The notes below the pieces were generated by a model, which was not told the DNA's origin, made no database searches, and was given only the letters and a program-made list of their open reading frames with translations. This document shows positions 12,824 to 14,046 of a DNA stretch of 14,046 bases, piece by piece; position 1 is the stretch's first letter; each line of letters opens with the position of its first letter. The position numbers and the translations under genes were made by a program. Origin of the DNA: an uncultured Christensenellaceae bacterium (GTDB taxonomy: Bacteria > Bacillota_A > Clostridia > Christensenellales > UBA3700); NCBI GenBank assembly GCA_944381335.1, contig CALWKT010000036.1, positions 1-14,046 on the forward strand, given 5' to 3'.

Positions 12824-14046
12824 TTACTTGATGATGTTGTTGTTCCTGAGGAATTCGAAAGCTTTCTTGCTGATCATGGAACTTCTCAGATAGCTTCTGT
12901 GCTGATCTGTAACGTTTTTGAGGAATTCCTCATACTCCATACCCGCTTCCTCGGCAGACTTCTTGAGGTCTTCTTCGACTTCCTCGTCCGTCACGGTGAT
13001 GTTGTTGACCTTGATGATCTCCTGAAGAACAAGTCTCATTTTAACGTTCCTTGCGGCGCCGACCTTGTAAGTGTTCAGCACGTCCTCTCTCTTCTGTCCG
13101 GTCATCTTGTAGAACTGCTCGGGATCGCCGCCCTGATACATCACTCTGTACTCGAACTCCTTGAGCATGTCTTCAGCCTCTTCTTCGATCATACATTCGG
13201 GAACGTCGACCTTAGCCTCGTCGGAGATCTTCTCGATGATCGCCTGATCGAGAGCGTAATTCGCCTCTTCTTCCTTCTTTGCGACAAGTCTGTCCTTGAC
13301 ACTCTTTTTGTAATCGTCGACGGTGTCGAACTCGGAAATATCCTTGACGGTCTCGTCGTCGAGCGCGGGCACGTTTTTGAAGGTCGCGCTGTGCAGAACA
13401 ACTTCGAATTCAGCGTCCTTGCCCTTGAGGTTTTCAGCGTGATAGTCTTCAGGGAATCTGACTTTTACCACTCTGGTCTCGCCCTCATTCATGCCGACCA
13501 TCTGATCTTCGAAACCGGGAATGAAAGATCCGCTGCCGAGAACGATCGTATAATCCTTCGCGGTGCCGCCTTCGAACTTTTCGCCGTCGACGCTTCCGCT
13601 GAAATCGATAACGCACTTGTCGCCGTTTGCAACGGGTCTGTCACCGACAGGTTCCCAGGAGCCGGCGTTCTCAAGATCTTTTTTGATCTCGGCTTCGACT
13701 TCTTCGTCGCTGACTTCAGTGCTGTTCCTGGTAAACTCGAGACCGGTGTAAGCGCCGAGCGTTACGGTCGGGCGGAGCTGAACGGTCGCGGTGTACTTGA
13801 GCGTGCTGTCGCTGATCGCAACGATATCGATATCGGGTCTGTCCACAGGGAACAGATCGCTTTCCTTGTCCATGATCTCGCCGTAAGTTTCAGGCAGAAT
13901 TATATCCAACGCGTCTTCGAAAAATACGCCGACGCCGTACATGTTCTCAATAACCTTGCGGGGAACTTTACCCTTGCGGAATCCCTCGATCTGGAACTTG
14001 CCCTTATTCTTTTCGTAAGCCTTGGTAAGAGCGTTCTTCCACTCCT
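12824..14046 (-). CDS. tig: Trigger factor Tig, missing its first residues at the window edge
   Basis: Ribosome-associated chaperone that receives nascent chains at the tunnel exit. The visible 406 residues lack only about 20-30 N-terminal residues of the usual ~430. The ribosome-binding signature GFRKGKVP is present near the truncated end. It is followed by the FKBP-type prolyl isomerase domain (GDKCVIDFSGSVDGEKFEGG, SFIPGFEDQMVGM, VRFPEDYHAENLKGKDAEFEV) and the helical C-terminal substrate-binding domain ending in FEFLRNNNIIK. It precedes clpP and clpX, placing nascent-chain folding and degradation together. No intrinsic terminator is visible in the 99-base gap to clpP, although TCCGGA occurs twice there (12785-12790, 12816-12821), so read-through is plausible. 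Confidence 0.97.
   Translation of the reverse strand, partial: EWKNALTKAYEKNKGKFQIEGFRKGKVPRKVIENMYGVGVFFEDALDIILPETYGEIMDKESDLFPVDRPDIDIVAISDSTLKYTATVQLRPTVTLGAYTGLEFTRNSTEVSDEEVEAEIKKDLENAGSWEPVGDRPVANGDKCVIDFSGSVDGEKFEGGTAKDYTIVLGSGSFIPGFEDQMVGMNEGETRVVKVRFPEDYHAENLKGKDAEFEVVLHSATFKNVPALDDETVKDISEFDTVDDYKKSVKDRLVAKKEEEANYALDQAIIEKISDEAKVDVPECMIEEEAEDMLKEFEYRVMYQGGDPEQFYKMTGQKREDVLNTYKVGAARNVKMRLVLQEIIKVNNITVTDEEVEEDLKKSAEEAGMEYEEFLKNVTDQHRSYLRSSMISKKAFEFLRNNNIIK

Overview
This window looks like ordinary, densely packed chromosome from a low-to-mid G+C Gram-positive bacterium. The class Clostridia (Bacillota) fits best and a gut-type uncultured lineage is plausible, but no gene here fixes the genus. 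The reasons are the gene order tig-clpP-clpX-engB, a division and cell-wall (dcw) cluster starting with mraZ-rsmH, a class B penicillin-binding protein with one C-terminal PASTA domain, strong AGGAGG-type ribosome binding sites, and a Cys-rich protein of a clostridial type. MurE carries the DNPR signature, so the peptidoglycan is probably of the meso-diaminopimelate type. All eleven supported genes lie on the minus strand, so transcription runs from high to low coordinates.

Reading in the direction of transcription, the right part (14046 to 9910) is a protein-quality block: tig (trigger factor, 5' end outside the window), clpP and clpX, closed by a textbook intrinsic terminator at 10842-10867. 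A 320-base spacer follows, then engB (GTPase for 50S ribosome assembly). The lon genes often found between clpX and engB in Bacillota are absent; the spacer holds only a doubtful 101-codon GTG frame.

The middle part (9909 to 8182) holds two stand-alone genes. The first encodes an unusual Cys-bordered 224-residue protein of unknown function that ends at a strong terminator. The second encodes a calcineurin-like metallophosphoesterase whose putative promoter sits inside a second terminator hairpin and would give a leaderless message.

A 943-base gene-free stretch (7239-8181) then precedes the dcw cluster. It carries a near-consensus sigma-A promoter just before mraZ and an unusual number of direct repeats with 10-base spacing: GTGGA pairs, TGGGA pairs and two AGTAA arrays. 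Some match the architecture of known MraZ operators.

The left part (7238 to 1) is the dcw cluster: mraZ, rsmH, an FtsL-position membrane protein with a long Tyr-rich cytoplasmic tail, a class B PBP, murE, mraY and murD (cut by the window edge). Overlaps of 1 to 4 bases at mraZ/rsmH, murE/mraY and mraY/murD imply translational coupling. MurE and MurD extend the UDP-MurNAc peptide, MraY loads it onto the lipid carrier, and the PBP cross-links the product at the septum.

I do not see a mobile element, CRISPR array, tRNA, rRNA or clearly novel multi-gene system. The parts most worth a second look are the regulatory region upstream of mraZ, the FtsL-position protein and the Cys-rich protein.
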